DNA from: Thiomargarita sp.
GTDB taxonomy: Bacteria > Pseudomonadota > Gammaproteobacteria > Beggiatoales > Beggiatoaceae
Assembly (NCBI GenBank): GCA_020721025.1
Contig: DYNO01000127.1
Coordinates: 1-9,868, forward strand
Reading direction: 5' to 3'
DNA length: 9,868 bases
The notes under the pieces were generated by a model. That model was given only the letters and a program-made list of their open reading frames with translations. It had not been told where the DNA came from and searched no databases. The position numbers and the translations under genes are program-made. How positions within the stretch are numbered: position 1 is the first letter of the stretch; every line of letters begins with the position of its first letter. Of the stretch, positions 1 to 6,061 are shown piece after piece.

Positions 1-33
1 GAAAATAGAAACAACTTGATCTAAATGGCTTAA

Positions 34-651
34 AGATGTCAAATCGGTTCTATACAACCGACCACACTTCGTTCTTGGGAGTTCGTCTGGTGGCATGAAC
101 AAAATAAATTCCGCAACGGTCTCACTTTTTTTTACAATAAAGTCAATAATGCTATTGCCTTGGTGCCCGCCACAAGTGGCTCCTTTTTGACCGTGAATGC
201 CGATGAGCAAACCACGTCAGGATTGGAACTGGAAGCCACTTGGCAACCGACCTCCGAATGGCGCATCAGTGCCAACTACACGCATTTATTCAAAAATCGC
301 ACGTCCTTTCCAGTGGCAGCGGGAACACCCCGTCCAGAAGATTGGTTAGCCAACCGGTTCGGTTCAATCATTGTGAATTACCAACGTGGCAAATGGAATT
401 TTAATCTGAACGGCACCCTCCGCGCCGAAGCCAAGGTCTTGCCACAGGGGACTACTGCGGTGTTTAATCTGATGTCCACTTACCATCACTCGCCTGCATT
501 GGAATTCTTCGTCAATATCAAAAATCTGTTTGATGAAGACTATAACGCAATTGCTACCGGTAGCGGTTTGGGTAGCGTGAATGGAGAAGTCATGCGCGAA
601 CTACCCCGCCGAGGACGTTGGTTTCGTGCTGGGTTCAAATATTCCTTTTAG
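34..651 (+). pseudogene. TonB-dependent receptor, C-terminal barrel remnant (frame broken upstream)
   Basis: This is the last ~205 codons of a TonB-dependent outer-membrane receptor, a 22-strand beta-barrel that takes up siderophores, cobalamin or metal chelates using TonB energy. What is visible: a TTLRSWEFVWWH segment typical of the 'PETirsyElgwe' barrel strand, then the AxxTTSGLELEATW strand, alternating hydrophobic/aromatic strands, an NLFDEDYNA motif near the end, and a barrel-closing GRWFRAGFKYSF with terminal Phe. Family members are usually 600-800 residues and need a signal peptide, plug domain and most of the barrel. Here the same frame has stops at 22-24 and 31-33, and the other two forward frames also carry stops within the first 20 bases. 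The first ATG/GTG starts (for example GTG at 160) fall mid-barrel and are not credible. I read it as a decayed or truncated receptor; a sequencing frameshift near position 30 is the alternative. The substrate cannot be inferred. Confidence 0.8.
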
Positions 652-759
652 AGCGCGTGAATTGGATTGACTTCCTGCTGCGACCCAATCATCTTTTGAA
701 AAAATTTCATAATTGCAAAACTTTCATTGCGAGTTGAGTAAAATAGACGCTCAAATGTC

Positions 760-788
760 GGCTTGAACGCATCCATCTTAATCAAGCC
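760..788 (+). promoter_or_regulatory. Hairpin in the leader of the response regulator
   Basis: GGCTTGA (760-766) and TCAAGCC (782-788) are perfect 7-bp complementary arms around a 15-nt loop, in the 187-bp spacer between the receptor remnant and the receiver-domain gene. There is no T-run after it, so it is not a good intrinsic terminator. It could be an RNA structure in the leader or a protein-binding site. The structure is seen directly; the function is unknown. Confidence 0.35.
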
Positions 789-814
789 AATCGTACCGCA
801 GTATTTTGATGACC

Positions 815-829
815 TTATCAACTTGATAA
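815..829. promoter_or_regulatory. 15-bp perfect palindrome just upstream of the response regulator start
   Basis: TTATCAA (815-821), a central C, then TTGATAA (823-829) form an uninterrupted inverted repeat ending 9 nt before the ATG at 839. No Shine-Dalgarno sequence is evident in this spot, so the palindrome occupies the ribosome-binding region. It is the size and symmetry of a dimeric repressor operator, and as RNA it could also mask the start. Either role is inference. Confidence 0.4.
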
Positions 830-838
830 TACCTAACT

Positions 839-1225
839 ATGGAAAATTCAGTGCCTCAGATACTACTGGCTGAAGATAATGTTTTTAATCAAAAAGTTAC
901 TGTAGCGATGTTGAGTAAACTTGGATTAATTGCAGACACAGCAAAAGATGGGCAAGAAGCCTTGGAGAAAGCCCTAAAAACTAGCTACCGCTTAATTTTC
1001 ATGGACTGTGAAATGCCGGTAATGAATGGATTTGTCGCCACCCAAAAAATTCGGGAATATGAGCAGACCACAGGGCAACGAGTACCGATTGTGGCAATGA
1101 CCGGGCACAACTCAGAGGAAGATCGCGACTATTGCCTGAGCATTGGAATGGATGATTATGTTGCCAAACCGTTTAAACTTGACACTTTGAAAGAATTATT
1201 GGTGCGTTGGAATTTGACTCAATAA
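839..1225 (+). CDS. Single-domain response regulator (CheY-like receiver)
   Basis: A 128-residue protein made only of a receiver domain. The acidic pocket E12-D13, the phospho-acceptor D56 in FMDCEMPVMNG, the switch threonine T88 in AMTGH and the conserved K110 in the YVAKPF motif are all present, so it should be phosphorylated by a histidine kinase or phosphotransfer protein. The sequence style (MDCEMPVMNGFVATQKIRE, then MTGHNSEEDRDYCLSIGMDDYVAKP) resembles receivers attached to hybrid kinases of the BarA/ArcB type more than chemotaxis CheY. It has no DNA-binding or enzymatic output domain, so it probably acts by protein contact or as a phosphorelay intermediate. No kinase or Hpt gene lies nearby, so it is an orphan. 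The ATG at 839 is the only sensible start, but its Shine-Dalgarno is weak and a palindrome sits just upstream. Confidence 0.93.
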   Translation: MENSVPQILLAEDNVFNQKVTVAMLSKLGLIADTAKDGQEALEKALKTSYRLIFMDCEMPVMNGFVATQKIREYEQTTGQRVPIVAMTGHNSEEDRDYCLSIGMDDYVAKPFKLDTLKELLVRWNLTQ

Positions 1226-1270
1226 ACCCCATTTTTCGACAAATTTTGTAGTAAACTAAATGGAATTTGC

Positions 1271-1696
1271 ATGGTTGATAAATTAACGCCCCCCAGTTTA
1301 TTACGCCACTTCATGATCATTTTCTATGAAACGATGTTGCTGTTTTCTGTACTTTTTTTAGCAGGAATGTTGGTTTATCCCATCACTCAAGCGAAAAACA
1401 GCCCCGGCTACTCATTATATCTATTTTGCGTGTGCTTCCTCTACTTTGGTTGGCAATGGACACACGGCGGGCAGACCTTGGCAATGGGAACATGGCATGT
1501 CAAACTCCAAGCGATTAACGGCGAAAAAGTAACGTGGCAACAAGCAGTTATCCGATTCTTCGTTGCCATTGTATCTTGGTTTGCATTAGGATTGGGATTT
1601 TTTTGGGCAAGCTTTGACAAAGAACAGCGCACTTGGCACGACATCGCGTCAGGCACCCGGTTGGTCAAATTGCCAAAAAATTATTATAAAACATAG
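1271..1696 (+). CDS. RDD-family small integral membrane protein
   Basis: A 141-residue protein with three or four hydrophobic segments (about 14-36, 46-62 and 93-114), typical of RDD-domain membrane proteins. The diagnostic block is clear: FLYFGWQWTHGGQTLAMGTWHVKL around 56-79, then ASFDKEQRTWHDIASGTRLV around 113-132, with D116, the WHD (D124) and the SGT turn conserved. The first 'RD' pair of the family appears as R12 and E20, a conservative Asp-to-Glu change. Most RDD proteins have no assigned reaction; some have been linked to ion transport. It starts 45 nt after the receiver gene and ends 41 nt before the CbbY-like gene on the same strand, so it may be co-transcribed, but no functional link is evident. 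The start is the ATG at 1271, with only a weak GGA-type ribosome site ahead of it. Confidence 0.88.
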   Translation: MVDKLTPPSLLRHFMIIFYETMLLFSVLFLAGMLVYPITQAKNSPGYSLYLFCVCFLYFGWQWTHGGQTLAMGTWHVKLQAINGEKVTWQQAVIRFFVAIVSWFALGLGFFWASFDKEQRTWHDIASGTRLVKLPKNYYKT

Positions 1697-1737
1697 TATT
1701 CAGCATATTTATCACCAAGGGAACGAGAGATTTCACC

Positions 1738-2502
1738 ATGGCAGAATTAAAAGCCTTGATTTTTGATGTAGATGGTACACTAGCAGAAACTGAACGGGAT
1801 GGACATCGAATCGCTTTCAATGAAACGTTCAAAAATCATCAACTTGATTGGTTTTGGTCAGATGAACTTTACGGGGAATTGCTTGCGGTCACTGGAGGCA
1901 AGGAACGGATGAAGTTTTATTTGCAACGCTATCAACCCAAATTACCACAACTTGATGATTTAGATGCTTTTATTGCGATGTTGCATAAAGAAAAAACCGC
2001 TCTCTACAATCAAATTGTCGCCACCGGTCAATTACCATTACGATTAGGTATCAAGCGGTTACTGCTGGAAGCCCAACAAGCCGGTTTGACCTTAGCCATT
2101 GCAACCACCACCAGCCCTGAAAATGTGGCAACCCTATTGCAACACAGTCTCGCGCCGGATGCGGTCTCATGGTTTCGCGTGATCGCCGCGGGAGATGTGG
2201 TGCCTGCCAAAAAACCTGCGCCCGATATTTACAACTACGCGCTGCAACAACTCGATTTACCGCCAGAAAACTGCATTGCCTTTGAAGATACTGCCAACGG
2301 CTTAAAATCAGCACTGGGAGCCAAAATTCATCCAGTGATTACAATCAGTTACTATTCTCAAAATGAGCAGTTTACCGGTTCCCCCTTGGTCGTTGATCAT
2401 CTGGGCGAAGCTGATATCCCTTGCAATGTCCTGAGTGGTCAGCTCAATTCCTCTTCCTATGTCAATGTTGCAGCGTTGCGACATTTAGCAACTTCTTGGT
2501 AA
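1738..2502 (+). CDS. cbbY: CbbY-like HAD-superfamily phosphatase
   Basis: A 254-residue HAD hydrolase with a C1 helical cap. Motif I is FDVDGT with nucleophile D10 and general acid D12. Motif II is the Thr run at T123-T125, motif III is the lysine at K158/K159 in PAKKPAPD, and motif IV is AFEDTANG with E183-D184 for Mg2+. The cap signature ETERDGHRIAFN at 17-28 and LLAVTGGKERM at 48-58 are hallmarks of the CbbY group. In characterised members, CbbY dephosphorylates xylulose-1,5-bisphosphate, a misfire product that inhibits Rubisco. That role fits an autotrophic sulfur oxidiser, but no Calvin-cycle gene is in this window, so the substrate is inferred from the family. A good ribosome site (GGGAACGAGAG) precedes the ATG at 1738. 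A broader beta-phosphoglucomutase/phosphoglycolate phosphatase-like activity is the main alternative. Confidence 0.9.
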   Translation: MAELKALIFDVDGTLAETERDGHRIAFNETFKNHQLDWFWSDELYGELLAVTGGKERMKFYLQRYQPKLPQLDDLDAFIAMLHKEKTALYNQIVATGQLPLRLGIKRLLLEAQQAGLTLAIATTTSPENVATLLQHSLAPDAVSWFRVIAAGDVVPAKKPAPDIYNYALQQLDLPPENCIAFEDTANGLKSALGAKIHPVITISYYSQNEQFTGSPLVVDHLGEADIPCNVLSGQLNSSSYVNVAALRHLATSW

Positions 2503-2525
2503 TACAAAAAATTAGCGACAGATTG

Positions 2526-2542
2526 TATCATAGCCAATGATA
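2526..2542. promoter_or_regulatory. Small inverted repeat between the CbbY-like gene and the next ORF
   Basis: TATCAT (2526-2531) and ATGATA (2537-2542) pair around a 5-nt loop, 23 nt after the CbbY-like stop codon and 44 nt before the next gene. No T-run follows, so termination is doubtful. It may be an operator-like site or chance in AT-rich DNA. Confidence 0.2.
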
Positions 2543-2586
2543 TTGATGCGGGTAAAAACTACGATGGACACTGGTAACTTAAAAAT

Positions 2587-3039
2587 ATGAACGACACAAG
2601 TCATCCCACTTTTCTGCAACACTATCACGGGCGTTTTTATGGAATTTTGCGTTGGCATCAACTCGATGCGTTATGGGCGCAAGTCAAATTTCAACCAGAA
2701 GGTTGGTATATTTACTTTGTAGGTGGCATCGTCCCCGACCATGTAGCAAATGTGGAAACAGTGACATTATTTATTCAAGAACTGGATGAATTGTTGCGGC
2801 AAGATCACGATCATGATTATTGTGGCATTGTTTACGCCGACGATCTACAACATCCTCAAATGATTAAAATTTTTGACCCAAACCATCTCGGTTTTTCTTG
2901 CGGTTCAAGCGGCAAACCCATCTTTCCACGTTGGATTTTGACACGCATCTTGCCAGAATTGCTCGAAGAAAATGCCCCTATCCCTGCCAATCGGAAGCGG
3001 TGGTGGCAACGTTTTTTTCCGACACACACCTCGCTATAA
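2587..3039 (+). CDS. Uncharacterised 150-residue protein
   Basis: I do not recognise a named family. The protein looks soluble: no signal peptide and no transmembrane segment. Notable features are an aromatic/histidine-rich N-terminus (HYHGRFYGILRWHQ, 12-25), a central YIYFVGGIVPDH stretch (41-52), an acidic HDHDYCGIVYADD block (74-86) with C79, a KIFDPNHLGFSCGSSGK block (94-110) with C105, and a very basic aromatic tail (RKRWWQRFF, 136-144). The Cys/His/Asp content could bind a metal, but that is only a guess. Codon use and composition match the neighbours, which favours a real gene. The ATG at 2587 sits behind a weak GGTAACTT ribosome site. It ends 53 nt before yejB on the same strand, so co-transcription with the transporter is possible. 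Confidence 0.75.
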   Translation: MNDTSHPTFLQHYHGRFYGILRWHQLDALWAQVKFQPEGWYIYFVGGIVPDHVANVETVTLFIQELDELLRQDHDHDYCGIVYADDLQHPQMIKIFDPNHLGFSCGSSGKPIFPRWILTRILPELLEENAPIPANRKRWWQRFFPTHTSL

Positions 3040-3092
3040 CGCAAAACTGTGTATGATAATGTTTTAATTTCAATTAAATCAGAATTATAAAA

Positions 3093-4145
3093 ATGGCTCA
3101 TTACATTCTTAAACGTTTACTCCTCATGATACCCACGTTATTTGGAGTGATGTTAGTCACCTTCATTGTCACACAATTCGTTCCCGGCGGGCCCGTTGAG
3201 CAAGTGATGGGACAACTCAAACACTCGCAATCTGCCGGTGAAGCCAGTGGCAGTAAAACCACAACATATCGAGGACGTGAAGGACTGGATGAACAATTAA
3301 TCAAAGAATTAAGAAGTTATTATCATCTTGACGAACCGGCACACATTCGTTTTTTGAAAATGATGGGCAAATATCTCGTGTTTGACTTTGGGGACAGTTT
3401 TTTTCATCATCGACCCGTGTTAGAGCTTGTCGCATCGAAACTTCCGGTTTCCATTAGTTTAGGTTTATGGACATTTCTGCTCACCTATTTAATCTGTATT
3501 CCATTGGGAATTGCGAAAGCTGTGCGAGATGGCAGCGCCTTTGATATTATTACCAGTACCGTGATTTTGGTGGGTTATGCGATTCCCGGTTTTGTGCTCG
3601 GTTTAACGCTCCTCGTGTTGTTTGGCGGCGGCAGTTTTTTTGATATTTTCCCCCTGCGCGGGCTTGTATCGGACAATTGGCAGGAATTGAGCACTTTTGC
3701 CAAAATTACTGATTATCTGTGGCATATCGTTTTGCCGATTACGTCGCTCATGGTGGGCAGTTTGGCGATGATGACCATGTTGACCAAGAACAGCTTTATT
3801 GAAGAAATTCGCAAACAATATGTTTTAACAGCACGCGCCAAAGGATTTACTGAAAACGCGATTTTATACCGTCATGTTTTCCGTAATGCCTTGATTCCAT
3901 TAGCAACCAGTTTTCCCGCAGCGTTCATTGGCATCTTTTTTTCCGGTAGCTTGCTGATCGAAACGATTTTCTCGCTGGACGGTTTAGGATTACTTTCCTA
4001 CGATTCGGTCATGAAACGCGATTATCCGGTTGTTTTAGGCACTTTATACATGTTCACCCTATTGGGTCTGATTGCTAAGTTACTCTCTGACTTGAGTTAT
4101 GTACTGATCGATCCCAGAATCCAATTTGAGTCACTCGAAAAATGA
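3093..4145 (+). CDS. yejB: Peptide (microcin C-type) ABC importer, permease subunit YejB
   Basis: An inner-membrane permease of 350 residues, about the length of E. coli YejB. It starts with the DppB-type ILKRLLLMIPTLFGVMLVTFIV helix (5-26) and the QFVPGGPVEQVM element (28-39). It has the long YejB-type periplasmic insert (about 40-115, including TYRGREGLDEQLIKELRSYY), then helices near 120-142, 154-178, 212-231, 275-292 and 317-338. The cytoplasmic EAA coupling loop (YVLTARAKGFTENAILYRHVFRNALIPL, roughly 243-270) contacts the ATPase. YejABEF imports oligopeptides and, in enterics, the peptide-nucleotide microcin C. It overlaps yejE by ATGA, so the two are translationally coupled. The binding protein (yejA) and ATPase (yejF) genes are not in the neighbouring sequence. 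No strong Shine-Dalgarno precedes the ATG at 3093. Confidence 0.93.
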   Translation: MAHYILKRLLLMIPTLFGVMLVTFIVTQFVPGGPVEQVMGQLKHSQSAGEASGSKTTTYRGREGLDEQLIKELRSYYHLDEPAHIRFLKMMGKYLVFDFGDSFFHHRPVLELVASKLPVSISLGLWTFLLTYLICIPLGIAKAVRDGSAFDIITSTVILVGYAIPGFVLGLTLLVLFGGGSFFDIFPLRGLVSDNWQELSTFAKITDYLWHIVLPITSLMVGSLAMMTMLTKNSFIEEIRKQYVLTARAKGFTENAILYRHVFRNALIPLATSFPAAFIGIFFSGSLLIETIFSLDGLGLLSYDSVMKRDYPVVLGTLYMFTLLGLIAKLLSDLSYVLIDPRIQFESLEK

Positions 4146-5167
4146 TACAACATCTCACTCCAGCTCAACGCCGTTGGCAACGATTTAAAGCAAATCGACG
4201 TGGTTACTATAGCTTGTGGATATTCAGTATTTTGTTTATTGCAAGCCTATTCGCCGAAATTTGGAGTAATGACCAACCTTTGATCATTTATTATCAAGGA
4301 ACTTATTATTTTCCGTTGGTTCACAGCTATCCGGAAATAACTTTTGGGGGCGATTTCGAGACAGCAACTGATTATAAAGACTTGTTTGTACAGCAACAAT
4401 TAACGCAAAATGGCAATTGGGTGTTGTTTGCTCCAAATCCATATCGTTATGATACCATTAATTATAACAATGCCCGTCCCAATCCTGCCCCCCCTTCTTT
4501 TGACAATTGGTTTGGCACAGATGACCGAGGACGTGACGTTCTGGCGCGAATTATTTATGGTTTCCGCCTATCGGTGCTGTTTGGATTGGCTTTGACCCTG
4601 ATTGGAACAATTATCGGTATCATTGCTGGAGCATTACAAGGCTATTTTGGTGGAAATTTTGATTTGATTTTTCAACGATTTATGGAAATTTGGGGCAGTA
4701 TGCCGGAGTTGTACTTGCTGATCATTTTTGCATCGATCTTTCAACCGAACATTTTGTTATTGCTCATTTTATTATCGTTATTTGGATGGATGGGCTTGGC
4801 AGACTATGTACGAGCAGAATTCTTGCGTGGCAGAAATTTAGACTACGTGCGTTCAGCCAAGGCGATGGGCGTACCCAATTTCACTATCATGTGGCGGCAT
4901 TTATTCCCAAACGCGCTGGTGCCGGTGATTACTTTCCTACCTTTTCGCCTCAGTTCTTCCGTTTTGGCATTGACCAGTCTCGATTTTTTAGGATTGGGCG
5001 TGCCTCCAGACACCCCAAGTTTGGGCGAATTGTTGGCGCAGGGCAAGGAAAATATTTCCGCATGGTGGCTGTCACTTTCAACCTTCACCGTATTAGTCGG
5101 CATGTTGGTTTTACTGATTTTTATCGGGGAAGCATTGAGGGAATCAATGGACACACGGCGTAATTAA
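4142..5167 (+). CDS. yejE: Peptide (microcin C-type) ABC importer, permease subunit YejE
   Basis: The partner permease of YejB, 341 residues, DppC/OppC-like in its second half. Conserved parts: an N-terminal cytoplasmic RRWQRFKANRRGYYSLWIF entry to the first helix (25-40), a long periplasmic stretch with the YejE-type YYFPLVHSYPEITFGGDF region (55-72), the hallmark DNWFGTDDRGRDVLARIIYG (121-140), helices at about 144-166, 190-215, 262-280 and 312-332, and the EAA loop (LDYVRSAKAMGVPNFTIMWRHLFPNALVP, 233-261). The LDFLGLGVPPDTPSLGELL motif (280-298) is typical of the C-type permeases. Start and upstream stop share ATGA, so its translation depends on yejB. In most genomes yejF, encoding the fused double ATPase, follows directly; here a spacer and a cytochrome gene follow instead. 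Confidence 0.93.
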   Translation: MIQHLTPAQRRWQRFKANRRGYYSLWIFSILFIASLFAEIWSNDQPLIIYYQGTYYFPLVHSYPEITFGGDFETATDYKDLFVQQQLTQNGNWVLFAPNPYRYDTINYNNARPNPAPPSFDNWFGTDDRGRDVLARIIYGFRLSVLFGLALTLIGTIIGIIAGALQGYFGGNFDLIFQRFMEIWGSMPELYLLIIFASIFQPNILLLLILLSLFGWMGLADYVRAEFLRGRNLDYVRSAKAMGVPNFTIMWRHLFPNALVPVITFLPFRLSSSVLALTSLDFLGLGVPPDTPSLGELLAQGKENISAWWLSLSTFTVLVGMLVLLIFIGEALRESMDTRRN

Positions 5168-5170
5168 GAT

Positions 5171-5205
5171 GATAGTTTGAGGTAAAATTGGAAAACTATC
5201 CAATT
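5171..5205 (+). terminator. Two overlapping alternative hairpins directly after yejE
   Basis: GATAGTTT (5171-5178) pairs perfectly with AAACTATC (5193-5200), giving an 8-bp stem with a 14-nt loop that begins 3 nt after the yejE stop. A second stem, AATTGG (5186-5191) with CCAATT (5200-5205), 6 bp with an 8-nt loop, uses part of the same bases, so both cannot form together. Neither is followed by a clean T-run. A weak terminator or 3'-end stabilising structure for the yejBE mRNA is the most likely role. Confidence 0.4.
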
Positions 5206-5207
5206 AA

Positions 5208-5236
5208 TTAACACTGTCATTCCTGTTGTGTATAAT
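5208..5236 (+). promoter_or_regulatory. Near-consensus sigma-70 promoter for the cytochrome b561 gene
   Basis: The -35 hexamer TTAACA (5208-5213, one mismatch to TTGACA) and a perfect -10 TATAAT (5231-5236) are separated by exactly 17 nt. Initiation would fall near 5243, leaving an untranslated leader of roughly 145 nt before the ATG at 5390. This is the best promoter I can find in the window, and it lies directly behind the yejE hairpins, so the cytochrome gene is probably its own transcription unit. Confidence 0.65.
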
Positions 5237-5389
5237 ATTGTGTTTTTTAGTCAGTCGGTGGATTGAGAAAATATTTTTCAATGCTAATATATTGATTTTA
5301 CTCATTAAATCATCAACTGATTGTAACCTAGCAGTGTTGTTTCAGATAACGTAGTAAAGAAGGATAACGTGTCATAAGGATAAAATGTA

Positions 5390-5908
5390 ATGCAACACAT
5401 TGATAAATATAGCACTTCGGTGCGTTTTTTACACTGGCTCATGGCAATACTCTTTGCCGTGATCATCGTCATTGGTTTTGTCATGGTGGAATTTAAAGAA
5501 AGCAAACCTTGGGGATTATACGAGCTTCACAAGTCCTTGGGAGTCTTGGTTTTTGGCTTACTCTTCCTTCGGCTGCTCATGCGGGCTGTCAGCAAAGCTC
5601 CTCCCTTACCTGCGGATACTGCCCTTATTGCGAAACTTGTCGCGCATGGTACCGTTGCCTTCATGTATATCTGTATGATTATGATGCCGATCAGCGGCTA
5701 TCTGTTGTCTAATAGTGCGGGATTCCCAGTCAAATTCTTCGGGATTGAACTGCCTGTCTTACTGGCTAAAAATCCAGAACTCGCTGAAAAAATTGGTGAA
5801 TTGCACGAAATGGGCGGTTGGATATTTGTGGGCTTGATTACACTGCACATCTTGGGTGTGATTGCTCACCACCTGCGCGGTTTTGAAGTGTTACGTCGGA
5901 TTACCTAA
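5390..5908 (+). CDS. cybB: Cytochrome b561 (CybB-type di-haem membrane protein)
   Basis: A 172-residue, four-helix membrane cytochrome of the bacterial b561 family. Helices lie at about 13-33, 46-64, 85-106 and 142-160. The candidate haem-b ligands H15 (RFLHW), H47 (ELHKSLG), H139 (ELHEMGG) and H153 (ITLHILG) have the same spacings (32 and 14 residues) as the four ligand histidines of E. coli CybB, so two haems are expected. Such proteins pass electrons between the quinone pool and periplasmic acceptors; E. coli CybB has been described as a superoxide:ubiquinone oxidoreductase. The ATG at 5390 follows an AAGGA ribosome site (5376-5380). It has a strong promoter and a long leader of its own and no redox partner gene beside it. 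The CybB name rests on family similarity, so the physiological partner is unknown. Confidence 0.92.
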   Translation: MQHIDKYSTSVRFLHWLMAILFAVIIVIGFVMVEFKESKPWGLYELHKSLGVLVFGLLFLRLLMRAVSKAPPLPADTALIAKLVAHGTVAFMYICMIMMPISGYLLSNSAGFPVKFFGIELPVLLAKNPELAEKIGELHEMGGWIFVGLITLHILGVIAHHLRGFEVLRRIT

Positions 5909-6044
5909 AAAAACAAATGAAGAGTTGCGCAATTGAATGATTTAGCAATTGATTTCATCCAAACGGTCAAAATGTTCCCGCGAAAATAACTCATTGCAAC
6001 AAATTGATACCGCGCAACTTCTTCCAACTCATCAATAAAAATCT

Positions 6045-6058
6045 TGGCTTGCAAGCCA
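6045..6058. promoter_or_regulatory. 14-bp perfect palindrome at the cheR-like gene start
   Basis: TGGCTTGCAAGCCA is fully self-complementary and ends 3 nt before the preferred ATG at 6062, exactly where a ribosome site should be. No Shine-Dalgarno is visible. A TTG at 6044 would place the palindrome inside the gene, making the N-terminus MACKPFM. A DNA operator or an RNA hairpin controlling the start are both possible. Confidence 0.4.
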
Positions 6059-6061
6059 TTT

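Noticed and set aside
713..744. Possible promoter TTGCAA...TAAAAT ahead of the response regulator
   Set aside because: The spacing is 20 nt, too long for a sigma-70 promoter, and no better pair is present.
2051..2314. Minus-strand open frames opposite the CbbY-like gene
   Set aside because: They are antisense to the HAD motifs III and IV region, with unlikely composition rich in Arg, Cys and Trp; they are shadow frames.
3052..3060. TATGATAAT as a -10 element for yejB
   Set aside because: No acceptable -35 hexamer lies 16-18 nt upstream, so it could easily be chance in AT-rich DNA.
4690..5163. Plus-strand 157-codon open frame inside yejE
   Set aside because: It lies wholly within yejE in another frame; the yejE product is a clear family match over the same DNA.
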